A DNA stretch of 33,611 nt from Clostridia bacterium (GTDB taxonomy: Bacteria; Bacillota; Clostridia; Christensenellales; Borkfalkiaceae): contig JAGAJI010000013.1 of the NCBI GenBank assembly GCA_017626135.1, positions 1 through 33,611 on the forward strand, read 5' to 3'. A model generated the notes under the pieces. It was not told the origin of the DNA, searched no databases, and saw nothing but the letters and a program-made list of their open reading frames with translations. Made by a program: the position numbers and the translations under genes. This document shows, in pieces, positions 22,304-31,894 of the stretch. The first letter of the stretch is position 1. Every line of letters begins with the position of its first letter.

Positions 22304-22869
22304 GCCGTACTTTTTTTGCGTTTCTTTTTCTGTTCTTCCAGAACGGTGCGGACGGCTTCGCACTCCTCTGCGCCCCAGTCGGGGAAGGCAATCCCCAACT
22401 GCCGCTCGTACCACTTCACCGTCTTCGGCACGTCCTGCACGCCCCATTTGTCTACGAGCTCCTGCTCGGTGATGGGCTCGAAATTTTTGGGCACGTCGGG
22501 TAGATCCTCGCCGGCATAGATATAGAGGCCCAACCCGAACATGGCGAGATTTTTGGTCAGGCAACGCATGATGGACTTGTTGATCTCCGTCATCTTGGGC
22601 TGTAAAATGGTGTTGTTGCGCATATCCATAACGGGCAGCCACATCTCGTAGGTGCGTTCCCCCGCCGTCACCTGCGTTTGCACCATGTAGCCCATTTTTT
22701 CGTTCCCCGAACAAAAAGTTCCGTCAAACTCATTGACCTTGTAGTCGGCATCGGGGTAGATTTTTTTGAACTCCGCCCAGGCAGGTGCCCACGAAAGGTA
22801 GGTGAGTCCACCCTTTTTCTCTGTTTTGTCGTTGACGTTGATGGCGTATATTTCCTCGAACTTCTCCAT
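22285..22869 (-). CDS. DUF1071 protein, phage Sak-type single-strand annealing recombinase
   Basis: Protein of 194 residues that matches DUF1071, the family of the lactococcal phage Sak annealing proteins. Signatures are GGLTYLSWAPAWAEFKKIYPDA (21-42), MWLPVMDMRNN (76-86) and TEINKSIMRCLTKNLAMFGLGLYIYAGEDL (94-123). By family knowledge it anneals complementary single strands in recombination. The C-terminus ends in a Lys/Arg tail. The ATG at 22869 has AAAGGAG five bases upstream; an earlier in-frame Met is rejected for lack of a site. No other phage gene is adjacent, so it is either a remnant beside the tRNA gene or a domesticated host recombinase. I found no clear promoter for it. Confidence 0.88.
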   Translation of the reverse strand: MEKFEEIYAINVNDKTEKKGGLTYLSWAPAWAEFKKIYPDADYKVNEFDGTFCSGNEKMGYMVQTQVTAGERTYEMWLPVMDMRNNTILQPKMTEINKSIMRCLTKNLAMFGLGLYIYAGEDLPDVPKNFEPITEQELVDKWGVQDVPKTVKWYERQLGIAFPDWGAEECEAVRTVLEEQKKKRKKSTAKRNNG

Positions 22870-22944
22870 AAATACTCCTTTCCTTATATAGTGTAACAAT
22901 TTTGAAGGAAATTATACGAGTTGAGAAAATCTAAGAAAAAACAA

Positions 22945-22973
22945 TTGCTTTTTGCCGCAAAAAGGAGTATAAT
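22945..22973 (+). promoter_or_regulatory. Sigma-A promoter of tRNA-Arg
   Basis: TTGCTT (22945-22950), 17 bp, TATAAT (22968-22973). Start about 22980, ten bases before the mature tRNA. Confidence 0.88.
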
Positions 22974-22990
22974 AGAAAAAATGAATATAA

Positions 22991-23065
22991 CTTTCCGTAG
23001 TTAAATGGATATAACGGGTCCCTCCTAAGGATCAATTGTGAGTTCGATTCTCGCCGGGAAGACCA
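22991..23065 (+). tRNA. tRNA-Arg (anticodon CCT), CCA encoded
   Basis: Decodes AGG. The acceptor stem CTTTCCG / CGGGAAG closes with one G-U pair, discriminator A, then encoded CCA. D stem GTTA/TAAC, anticodon stem GGTCC/GGATC with loop CTCCTAA (anticodon CCT at loop positions 3-5), T stem GTGAG/CTCGC with loop TTCGATT. 75 bases including CCA. The acceptor stem starts with C rather than the usual G, which is uncommon but pairs well. Confidence 0.93.
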
Positions 23066-23093
23066 AAAAACGACCGATTTCTCGGTCGTTTTT
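23066..23093. terminator. Terminator after tRNA-Arg, usable on both strands
   Basis: AAAAACGACCGA-TTTC-TCGGTCGTTTTT. It follows the encoded CCA directly, and also serves the small minus-strand gene ending at 23111. Confidence 0.92.
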
Positions 23094-23110
23094 GCATTGT
23101 AGCACGTTCG

Positions 23111-23278
23111 TTATTCTTCCTTAAATCCGGTCAGCATGCGCAGATGTGCTTGGTTGTAGTATTTTCTAAAGGTTGCCCACGGTAGGCTTGTATCCTGCGA
23201 GAAGGCGATTATTACGTCTATTAGTTCACCTTTGTCTTTCGCCTCGGTAATTGCTTTTTCATAGTCTATTTTATTCAT
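23111..23278 (-). CDS. Small 55-residue protein of unknown function
   Basis: The frame begins MNKIDYEKAITEAKDKGE and ends MLTGFKEE with TAA at 23111. It has no signal peptide or membrane segment; it looks soluble and helical, with mixed charge and a Trp/aromatic middle (LPWATFRKYYNQ). Support comes from a clean promoter 32 bases upstream (TTGACA, 17 bp, TATAGT) and the shared terminator after it. There is no good Shine-Dalgarno sequence before the ATG. Codons are A/T-rich (ATA, CTA, AAA) compared with the neighbours, and it lies beside a tRNA gene and a phage-type recombinase, so acquisition by transfer is possible. I do not recognise the family. Confidence 0.65.
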   Translation of the reverse strand: MNKIDYEKAITEAKDKGELIDVIIAFSQDTSLPWATFRKYYNQAHLRMLTGFKEE

Positions 23279-23309
23279 ACTGTTTGCTCGTAGGAAAATA
23301 GATATTTCT

Positions 23310-23338
23310 ACTATACTTCTTTTCTTTTATTTTGTCAA
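23310..23338 (-). promoter_or_regulatory. Sigma-A promoter of the 55-residue gene
   Basis: Minus strand TTGACA (23333-23338), 17 bp, TATAGT (23310-23315). Predicted start about 23303. Confidence 0.85.
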
Positions 23339-23511
23339 GCGTTTCGGCGTTGTCTTGGAAAAATCCTCTTCCCCTCCTCTTTAACTCTGCTTCTATACGC
23401 CTTATTATAAGAAATGCTTATATACCCTATAATAAAAAATTATTTTTTGAGGATTTTTGAAGATAAAATTAAGAAATTTTTATATTTTTTTATTTCTCGG
23501 CGTTCAAACTG

Positions 23512-24939
<1,428 letters not shown>

Positions 24940-24968
24940 TTCGCTATTAGTTTCGAGAATATGATTTT

Positions 24969-25003
24969 AGGGGCAGGTATGCGTTCAACGCATACCTGCC
25001 CCT
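24969..25003. repeat. Palindromic pair of the interspersed word (copies E1/E2), probable terminator
   Basis: Perfect inverted repeat with 17-base arms around one C. The + copy (24984-25002) is the exact 19-mer; the - copy (24970-24988) differs at one base. It lies between the convergent gdhA and surface-protein genes and would form a strong hairpin in either transcript, but the T tracts are weak on both sides (TTTCGTTTT; TAAAATC). Confidence 0.9.
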
Positions 25004-25018
25004 TTCGTTTTGCAAAAA

Positions 25019-28000
25019 TCAATCTTTCTTTTTCTTCGCAAGCACCCAAAGCGCGATCGCCGTCGGGAAGAATATGCAGCCCGTCGAAACCGTTCCGAGA
25101 CACCCCCGCAGATTGAACTTGGGCTTCTCCGTCGAAGAGCCGTCCTCTTCAAGGGAGGTATACACCGCCGTGACGATCGTATCTCCCAACCCAACGTCGG
25201 AGGGCGTTTTATCCCAGACGCCCGAATAGCCGACTTTGAGCGGCACTTCGGGGAAACGGAGCTCCTCGATCGTCTCCACCGTAAACCGAATGGGGAGCAC
25301 CTCGACCGCCACGCCCTTGAACGTGATCGTATACACGATCGCCGTATAGACGGGCGCCAGCGTGACATCTTCCAGATCGCACGTCGCAAAGTCCCGATCC
25401 CAACGCCCCTCGTACCCCGCTTTCACCGGCACGGCAGGGAGTTCTATCCCGCTCTTATTCTCGACGGTATAGGAAATAGGAGCGATTCCCTCGCAGGCAA
25501 AGGAAAGGGTATAGACGATCGGCGTATAGAGCGCAGTCACCGTCGCATCTTCCAAGCCGAGCGCAGACAAATCCCTATCCCACGTGCCCGTATACCCCTT
25601 CCGCTCAGGAAGCGCAGGCATATGCACCTGTCCGATCGTTTCGATCGTGAACGCGATGGGATCGACCCCTTCGACGCCGACGAAGGATATGACGTAGAGA
25701 ACGGGCGTGTAGACGACGGTCAACGTCGTATCTTCCAAGTTAAGCTCCGAAGGCGTTTTGCTCCACGTGCCCACGTACCCGATCCGCTCGGGTACTTCGG
25801 GGAAGACGACGGCGTCCTTCGACTCCACCGTAAAGGTCACGGGTTCTATCTCGCAGTCCGCCTCAAAGGTAACCGTGTAAACAAGGAGGGTGTAGATTGC
25901 CTCCACGCGCACGTTCTCCAAACCGAGCTCGGACGGGGTTTTATCCCAGACCGCCGTATATCCTGCCCGCGCAGGCACTTCGGGGAAGGTCAGGTAGGGC
26001 AACGTCTCGATCGTAAAGACGATTCGGCATTCCCACTCAACCCCTGAAAAGGTGACGACGTACTCAATCGCCGTATAGACGAGGAAGACGGTCGTATCCG
26101 CCAAGGGAATATCGGCGGGCGTCTTGTCCCACGCGCCCGTATATCCCTCCCGCTTAGGGATTTTCGGGAACTCGATCTCCCCGATCGTTTCCACGGTAAA
26201 CGTGATCGGTTCCGCCCCTTCCAAACCGACGAAGGTCAACGTGTACTCGATCGCCGTATACACGGCGGTCACCGTCGTATCGGCAAGCGTAATTTCCGAG
26301 GGCAATTTGTTCCACGCGCCCGTATAACCCGCCCGCTCGGGCACCTCGGGGAAAGTCAGTTGCGAAAGGGTTTCCACCGTGAACGAAACGGGTTCGAGCC
26401 CCTCTGCGCCCGCGAAGGTAAGCGTGTAGACGATCGGCTGGTAAATCGCCGTGACCGTCGTATTTTCCAACCCGATCTCCGACAGCTTTTTATCCCATCT
26501 CGCCGTATATCCCTCCCGTTCGGGCAACGCGGGCAGGCAGACCTCGTCGAGCGTTTCCACCGTGAACGGGATATCCTCGATCCCCTCCACGCCGAGGAAG
26601 GTGATCCTATATTCCACGGGCGTGTAGATCGCCGTCAACGTGGCGTCCTCCAACCCCAACTCGGACACCGTCTTATCCCATTTCGCCGTGTAGCCGATCT
26701 TGCTCGGAACCTCGGGGAGTTGCAACGAAGTCAGCGTTTCCACCGTAAAGGGCAAGGGCGCTATTCCCTCCGCGCCTGCGAAGGTGAGCGTATAGACGAG
26801 GGGTGTTTTGACGACGGTATAGACTCGTCCGCTCTCCAAAGGCAACGTCTCGGGGACGGGTTCCGCCCAACCGTAGGTGTACGCCTTGAGATTCTCGGGG
26901 ATCAAAAACCGCGCGAACAACGCCTGCACGTAGGAAGGGTCCTCCCCCTCTTTTGCCGTGTAGGTGAGTACTTGCTCCACGCCCGCCCCGTCGAGCACGG
27001 TCATCGTGTATTCCGTCCACGACCACGCCGCGTAGAGCGTGAGGTTGTTCGTAGGCATATACGCGGGGGCACTCTCGCCGTCCGCCCTCTTCCACCCCGA
27101 AAAGGTTCTGCCGCGCATGGGCTCGGGGTCGCTCAAAACGAGTTCCTCTCCCCAAGGGAGGACGTATTCTTTCGTCGTCTCGATCTCCCGTTCGGGATCG
27201 CCGACGACCTTCAGTTTGTAGGACACCTTCTGCGTGGTAACCGCAAAGACGCAATCTTCCGCCTCCAACGCATCGGGCAGGGGCGACGACCACGCGTACG
27301 TGTACCGTTCATTATTACAAAGAAGGAGAAAATCCCGCAAATCCTGCAACACGGTCTTCGCCGTTTCCAACGTGTAGTTCTTCTTGCCAAGAATTTCCAT
27401 ATCCGTCTGTACGGTGGCAACGTACGTCTCCAACTCTCGGTTGGTATACGCGCGTACGTCGTTTGTGGGCATATACGTCGGCGCAGTCGCGCCCCGTTCG
27501 TCTATCCACCCCAAAAACCGATACCACGGCTTTTTCTCCACCGTTGGATAGGGAATAAGTTCGCCCCACGCCAACTTTTTCGTGAACGCGACGTTCGTCC
27601 CATCCTCGTCGTAGAAATACACGACGTAGCACACTTTGCGTTCCGCATATTGCGGAAGGAGCGCCACGTCGTCCGTGACCGTATCCCGTTCAAAATCCCA
27701 CAAACAAAATTGATCGCCCTGCAAATAATACCAGCCCGTAAATTCATATTCGTATTCTGCCGTCGCAGGTTTTTCGGGCGTGGGTGGTTGGGTCAGATAG
27801 GCACCCTCTTCCACGGTTTGCGTCTCGCCGTCGAAGGAAACGACGTACACCGTTTTCGTCGTGTAACACGCCTTTAAGATCGTATCCCGCGTGACTTTGT
27901 CGCGGCTGAAATCCCAGGCGACAAGCCCGTCTTCCGACCAACAGAGAAAACGATAGACGACGTGCCCGTCCTGCAATTTCTGCGGATCGCCGGGGATTTG

Positions 28001-29812
28001 TGCAAGATGGATCAACGCGCCTTCGTATACCTGCACGCTCGTGGGCGCAACGCCGTTGTCCCCGTCGAACGTGACGGTGTATTTCGTCTTTTCCACTTCG
28101 AGAAAGTCGGGCTCCAAGGTAAGCGCGCTGAAAACGGCGTCGTTCTCAAAATCCCAGTATACCTTTTCCCCTTCCCGATAGTACGTCCAACCGAGGAATT
28201 GATAGGTGTGCGACTCCGTCTCCTCCTTCGTCGGGGTCTCGGAAGGTTGAGAGAGCTTTTCCCCTGCCAACACACGGATTTCCACGCCGTTAATCTTCAC
28301 TATATATTTTGCAATCACCGTATATTTTGCGATCAGACTTACGTCTCCTTCAATCGTGCTTTCAAAGTCGAACTGGGTACCCACGTCTGCGTTGAACCAA
28401 CCTGCAAATAGATATACGCAAGTTTCCTCGTCCGCCTTTTCGGGGTCGGCAGGCAACGCCTCTGCGGCGATTTTGCTCCCCTCGTACACCTCGATTTTCG
28501 TGCTTTCTTCCCCGTTTGCCGGATCGAAAACGACGGTATATTTCGTCTTTTCCACTTCGCAAAAATCGGGCTCCAACGTGAGGTCGCCGTTCACAACGTC
28601 CTTTTCAAAATCCCAGTATACCTTCTCCCCCACGTCGTCGAGGTAGTACCAACCCACGAATTCGTAGTAATGGGTGTCCGTCTCCGCCTTCGTCGGCGGC
28701 TGGGGCGCGGAAAGCTTTTCGCCTTCGAGGACTCTCTGCGTTTCCCCGTCTATCGTCACCGAATATTTGGGCGTGCGCAGGTATTTCGCCTCGATCGTCT
28801 GACTGCCCGTAATCGGGGCGGAAACGTCAAACGGGGTATCCATGTCTGCGTTGAACCAACCTACGAAGGCGTACTTCGCCTCGTCGGTCTCCGCTTTTTC
28901 GGGGTCGGCGGGCAACTGTGCCGACGGGATAATTCCGCCGTAATAAACCTCGATATACGTAACCGCTTCGCCGTTCTTCGGATCGAAGGTGAGCGCACAT
29001 TTCGTCTTTTCCACTGCACGGAATTCGGACGTCAGGACGAGATCGCCGTTCACGACGTCGTTCTCAAAATCCCAGTATACCTTCTCCCCCTCGCCGTCGA
29101 GGTAGTACCAACCCACGAATTCGTAGTAATGGGTGTCCGTCTCCGCCTTCGTCGGCGTTTCGGGACGAGTCGCAAGCCCACCTTCCTCCACTTCCTGCGC
29201 GACTCCGTCCACGGTAACCGTGTACTTCGTCAATTCCGCCTGCGAGGGCGTAGCGACGGCGCAGCCGCTCAGAAGGTAGGTACAGGGGTCGTCTGCATTA
29301 TATTCGTATACGAAAGGGCCGCTGATTTTAATCTCCCGCACTTCCGCCGCAGGAAGATACGCCTCGGGGATCATGACGTCGATTACGTTGGCGGAGCTAC
29401 CTGCGTCATAGTCGAACGTGACGCTGATGGGCGCGCAACCGTAATTTTTTATGTACAGATCGGAAGTCTCCAACGCCGGGGAGCCGTTTGCCTCGTACTC
29501 GCTTTTGTGCTCCGCAACCGTCTTTCCGTTGACGGTGATTTGCGCAAGCCAGTCCACCTGTTCAATGTTGAGGCTCAATATCCCCCACCCGATTTCGTCT
29601 TCCTGAACGAGAAAGCGGGTCCTGTGCGTATCCTGATAGCGAGAAAACTGTGCGAACTCCGTACAAACGGCGTCCGAAAGGGAGATTTCCACGTAAGAAC
29701 TTGCGGCGTTCGCTCTTATATCGCTTTCCGCGTCATGGAATAACGATACCCCCGTATAAACAAAAATTGCGGACAAAACGATTGCCGCAATTTTACCCTT
29801 CTTTACTTTCAT
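25019..29812 (-). CDS. Large repeat-containing surface protein (InlB/Flg_new-type repeats)
   Basis: 1,597 residues. The N-terminus (1-37) is a signal or anchor helix after MKVKKGK; an unassigned domain runs to about 190. Next come alternating beta-grasp repeats of the Listeria-Bacteroides (Flg_new/InlB B) kind, with YTVTFD.NG, Y.F.GWY and KVYWDFENDVV units, to about 740, then a central part with APTYMPTN (twice) and further GW repeats. Nine repeats of about 61 residues follow (25157-26803), each with YTLTF, FTVETL, FPEVPERAGYTG.WDKTPSELGL and TAVYT. The end reads GCLGTVSTGC, a hydrophobic helix and KKKKD, with no LPXTG, so it is anchored by the membrane or by a Gly-Cys signal. Likely an adhesin or cell-envelope protein. 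AAAGGAG lies nine bases upstream of the ATG. Confidence 0.9.
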   Translation of the reverse strand: MKVKKGKIAAIVLSAIFVYTGVSLFHDAESDIRANAASSYVEISLSDAVCTEFAQFSRYQDTHRTRFLVQEDEIGWGILSLNIEQVDWLAQITVNGKTVAEHKSEYEANGSPALETSDLYIKNYGCAPISVTFDYDAGSSANVIDVMIPEAYLPAAEVREIKISGPFVYEYNADDPCTYLLSGCAVATPSQAELTKYTVTVDGVAQEVEEGGLATRPETPTKAETDTHYYEFVGWYYLDGEGEKVYWDFENDVVNGDLVLTSEFRAVEKTKCALTFDPKNGEAVTYIEVYYGGIIPSAQLPADPEKAETDEAKYAFVGWFNADMDTPFDVSAPITGSQTIEAKYLRTPKYSVTIDGETQRVLEGEKLSAPQPPTKAETDTHYYEFVGWYYLDDVGEKVYWDFEKDVVNGDLTLEPDFCEVEKTKYTVVFDPANGEESTKIEVYEGSKIAAEALPADPEKADEETCVYLFAGWFNADVGTQFDFESTIEGDVSLIAKYTVIAKYIVKINGVEIRVLAGEKLSQPSETPTKEETESHTYQFLGWTYYREGEKVYWDFENDAVFSALTLEPDFLEVEKTKYTVTFDGDNGVAPTSVQVYEGALIHLAQIPGDPQKLQDGHVVYRFLCWSEDGLVAWDFSRDKVTRDTILKACYTTKTVYVVSFDGETQTVEEGAYLTQPPTPEKPATAEYEYEFTGWYYLQGDQFCLWDFERDTVTDDVALLPQYAERKVCYVVYFYDEDGTNVAFTKKLAWGELIPYPTVEKKPWYRFLGWIDERGATAPTYMPTNDVRAYTNRELETYVATVQTDMEILGKKNYTLETAKTVLQDLRDFLLLCNNERYTYAWSSPLPDALEAEDCVFAVTTQKVSYKLKVVGDPEREIETTKEYVLPWGEELVLSDPEPMRGRTFSGWKRADGESAPAYMPTNNLTLYAAWSWTEYTMTVLDGAGVEQVLTYTAKEGEDPSYVQALFARFLIPENLKAYTYGWAEPVPETLPLESGRVYTVVKTPLVYTLTFAGAEGIAPLPFTVETLTSLQLPEVPSKIGYTAKWDKTVSELGLEDATLTAIYTPVEYRITFLGVEGIEDIPFTVETLDEVCLPALPEREGYTARWDKKLSEIGLENTTVTAIYQPIVYTLTFAGAEGLEPVSFTVETLSQLTFPEVPERAGYTGAWNKLPSEITLADTTVTAVYTAIEYTLTFVGLEGAEPITFTVETIGEIEFPKIPKREGYTGAWDKTPADIPLADTTVFLVYTAIEYVVTFSGVEWECRIVFTIETLPYLTFPEVPARAGYTAVWDKTPSELGLENVRVEAIYTLLVYTVTFEADCEIEPVTFTVESKDAVVFPEVPERIGYVGTWSKTPSELNLEDTTLTVVYTPVLYVISFVGVEGVDPIAFTIETIGQVHMPALPERKGYTGTWDRDLSALGLEDATVTALYTPIVYTLSFACEGIAPISYTVENKSGIELPAVPVKAGYEGRWDRDFATCDLEDVTLAPVYTAIVYTITFKGVAVEVLPIRFTVETIEELRFPEVPLKVGYSGVWDKTPSDVGLGDTIVTAVYTSLEEDGSSTEKPKFNLRGCLGTVSTGCIFFPTAIALWVLAKKKKD
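25157..26803 (-). repeat. Nine tandem repeats of about 183 bp in the surface protein gene
   Basis: Nine units of about 61 codons. They are divergent at DNA level, so the array is old compared with the 63-base duplication further upstream in the gene. Units 5 and 8 are the most divergent by eye. Confidence 0.88.
28636..29157 (-). repeat. 63-bp identical direct repeat within the surface protein gene
   Basis: 28636-28698 and 29095-29157 are identical for 63 bases, encoding PTKAETDTHYYEFVGWYYLD in both. Neighbouring codons differ, which suggests recent recombination or gene conversion between repeats. Confidence 0.88.
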
Positions 29813-29833
29813 TGTTCCTATCTCCTTTGTATA

Positions 29834-31288
29834 TCAGTTTTTCATAATATTCATTTCATCGCATACCTGCCCCTCACCTTCGGCAGATAATACCCCTACT
29901 TTTGCCTGCTCTGCCCGAAGCTTTTTGAAGAAGGCGAGCGTGAAGGGAATCGCGAAAAAGAAGGCGCAAAAGTCCGTTACCGCCTGACACGATTGCACGC
30001 CGAGCAGCCCGAACGCGCGAGGCAAAATGAGTACCGACGGGATATAGAACAAGCCCTGACGGGAGGCGGAAAGGACGGACGCCACCGCCTTGTTCCCTAC
30101 GACCTGATAAGTCACGCCCGCCATGAAATTCGTAGGAATGAGGGGCATCATCAAACATTGTAGCCGCAAGGTGAGTACGCCGATTTCCGTCGCCGTCCCC
30201 GAAAGGCTGAATACGTGCATGAGTCCCGAAGCGAAAACGGCGCAGACGATCGCGAACACCGTCATGAGCGCAGTAGCAAACCCGAGTGTAAAGAGGTACG
30301 CCGCGCGCACGCGGTCAAAGCGCTTCGCGCTGTAATTGTAGCCGAGTACGGGTTGATACCCCTGCCCGATGCCAAGCGCGATCGAGAATGCTAACATGAA
30401 GAATTTTTGCACGACCCCGAGCGCCGCTTGCGCCGCGTTGCCGCCGTAGGTGAACGCCGCGTCGTTGAGGAATACCGAGCACAAGCTCGCCAAAATCTGT
30501 CTGCAAAAGGACGGAAAACCCGTTTTGATAATCTCCCGATAAACGCTCAATTTGCGAGAAATTGCCGTGAAACGAAGTCGCACGACCGTCCGCCCCGACA
30601 CGAACATAAAGAGCAGGATCAAAAAGCTGACCGTTTGACTGACGCAGGTGGCGATTGCCGCGCCCGTCACGCCGAGCCCGCAGGCGAAAATGAGTATGGG
30701 GTCAAGTGCCACGTTGACGACCGCGCCCGTGATAAGTCCGATCATGGACAGGACCGCCTTCCCCTCCGCGCGCAGAATATTGTTCAAAACGAAGCTCATA
30801 CACATGATGGGCGCGGCAATTAAAATGAAGGTAGCATAGGCAACGGAATACTGCAACGTCGCCCCGTCTCTCGATCCAAACAGCCACATCAAGGGTTTCA
30901 AAAACAAAAAACCGATTAGGAGAATGAGCAAGCCGCTCCCAAGCGCGATCGCAAAGGCAGAGGACGCCACTTCGTCGGCGCTCTTTCTGTCCCGTTTTCC
31001 CAAAAGCTTGGAAATGATGGCCCCACTCCCCATACCGTAAGTAAACCCGATTGCCTGAATGATGGACATGAGCGCCAACAGGTTGCTGACTGCCGCCGTC
31101 ACCGCGTCCTCCCCGATGAGAGAGACGAAGTAGGTGTCTGCCAGATTGTACAAAGACGTGACCATCATGCTCAACGTTGTAGGGATCCCCAAGCTGATTA
31201 CGAGCTTGGGAATGGGTGTTTTCGTCATTTTCTCAAATTGTTTACGCTCACGCTCGGCGACGAGCGTTTCTTCCGTCACTTCTTCCAT
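29834..31288 (-). CDS. MATE family efflux transporter
   Basis: Membrane protein of 484 residues with 12 hydrophobic helices, a multidrug or toxin extrusion transporter driven by Na+ or H+. Family signs: PIPKLVISLGIPTTLSMMVTSLYNLADTYFVSLIG at the N-terminus, GSGAIISKLLGKRD, LRAEGKAVLSM and the second-half IGQGYQPVLGYNYSAKRFDRV. This N-terminal pattern matches the DinF/NorM-like subgroup common in Clostridia. The substrate is unknown. The start has only a weak ribosome site (AAGAGA). An extra C-terminal tail of about 25 residues ends in GEGQVCDEMNIMKN and is encoded by copy F of the interspersed word. The 21-bp gap to the surface-protein start suggests co-transcription, with AAAGGAG in the gap. 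Confidence 0.94.
   Translation of the reverse strand: MEEVTEETLVAERERKQFEKMTKTPIPKLVISLGIPTTLSMMVTSLYNLADTYFVSLIGEDAVTAAVSNLLALMSIIQAIGFTYGMGSGAIISKLLGKRDRKSADEVASSAFAIALGSGLLILLIGFLFLKPLMWLFGSRDGATLQYSVAYATFILIAAPIMCMSFVLNNILRAEGKAVLSMIGLITGAVVNVALDPILIFACGLGVTGAAIATCVSQTVSFLILLFMFVSGRTVVRLRFTAISRKLSVYREIIKTGFPSFCRQILASLCSVFLNDAAFTYGGNAAQAALGVVQKFFMLAFSIALGIGQGYQPVLGYNYSAKRFDRVRAAYLFTLGFATALMTVFAIVCAVFASGLMHVFSLSGTATEIGVLTLRLQCLMMPLIPTNFMAGVTYQVVGNKAVASVLSASRQGLFYIPSVLILPRAFGLLGVQSCQAVTDFCAFFFAIPFTLAFFKKLRAEQAKVGVLSAEGEGQVCDEMNIMKN
29855..29873 (+). repeat. Interspersed 19-mer, copy F (18/19, end of the MATE gene)
   Basis: TTCATCGCATACCTGCCCC, one base from consensus. It overlaps the last codons of the minus-strand MATE gene, where it reads GQVCDE on the opposite strand. 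Confidence 0.85.
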
Positions 31289-31341
31289 ATTTCTCTTACT
31301 ATAATTTCAAAAACGTTGTACGAAATTTATCAAGTTTACGG

Positions 31342-31370
31342 TTGCTTTTTTCAGGCAAACGTGCTATAAT
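31342..31370 (+). promoter_or_regulatory. Sigma-A promoter giving a probable leaderless transcript (PH-domain gene)
   Basis: TTGCTT (31342-31347), 17 bp, TATAAT (31365-31370). The expected start is base 31377, the A of the ATG, the same geometry as at 1994. Confidence 0.85.
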
Positions 31371-31376
31371 ACCTGT

Positions 31377-31865
31377 ATGAGTAAACAATCCGCGCCCCGA
31401 GAGGCTAAAATTTTTAAGTTCAAATTTACCTTGCCCATGATTTTACTCGCGCTCGCCGCGTTGGCGTTCTGTGCCGTCGGCATCGGGTTGAGTATCTGGC
31501 GAATCGTCAAAGACGGCATTCACAGCTTTGGCGACGTGTTGAAGTCCCCCTTCCTGATCATCATCAGCGTCTTTGCCATCGTCGTCATCGTCGCCCTGCT
31601 CGTGCGCTCAAGGTACGTGGTCACGAAACAGTCCTTCACCATTCAGTTCGGATTCATCAAGAGCACCTACGACTTATCCAAAATCACGTCTTTGCTGTTG
31701 GATACCGATTCGCATAAGTTGACCGTATACATGGGCGAAGAATTTTTCGTCGTCACGACCAACCCCGAATGGAACAACGACCTCGTGCAGGCGGTGCGGG
31801 AAGGCAATCCCGACGTAGAATTTGACTTCACTTTGGCAGAACCTAAAAATTCCGACAAAAAATAA
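31377..31865 (+). CDS. Bacterial PH-domain (bPH) membrane protein
   Basis: Protein of 162 residues: a cytosolic N-terminus, two membrane helices (about 19-40 and 58-78) and a C-terminal beta-rich domain RSRYVVTKQSFTIQFGFIKSTYDLSKITSLLLDTDSHKLTVYM, the core of bacterial PH domains (YdbS/bPH_2-like). Function unknown; related proteins act at the membrane. No Shine-Dalgarno sequence precedes the ATG, and the -10 box ends six bases before it, so it is probably translated from a leaderless mRNA. It is monocistronic, with a terminator just after the stop. It is divergent from the MATE gene. Confidence 0.85.
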   Translation: MSKQSAPREAKIFKFKFTLPMILLALAALAFCAVGIGLSIWRIVKDGIHSFGDVLKSPFLIIISVFAIVVIVALLVRSRYVVTKQSFTIQFGFIKSTYDLSKITSLLLDTDSHKLTVYMGEEFFVVTTNPEWNNDLVQAVREGNPDVEFDFTLAEPKNSDKK

Positions 31866-31869
31866 ATAC

Positions 31870-31894
31870 AGGCGTGGTGCGAGCTACGCCTTTT
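31870..31894 (+). terminator. Terminator of the PH-domain gene
   Basis: AGGCGTGG-TGCGAG-CTACGCCT (8 bp with one G-U) followed by TTTTC, five bases after the stop codon. Confidence 0.78.

Noticed and set aside
25157-26803. CRISPR-like regular repeats
   Set aside because: The period is 183 bp, in frame and coding; repeats are divergent, with no spacers.
26360-27877. 505-codon + frame
   Set aside because: Shadow of the repeat surface protein; Arg/His-rich without recognisable domains.
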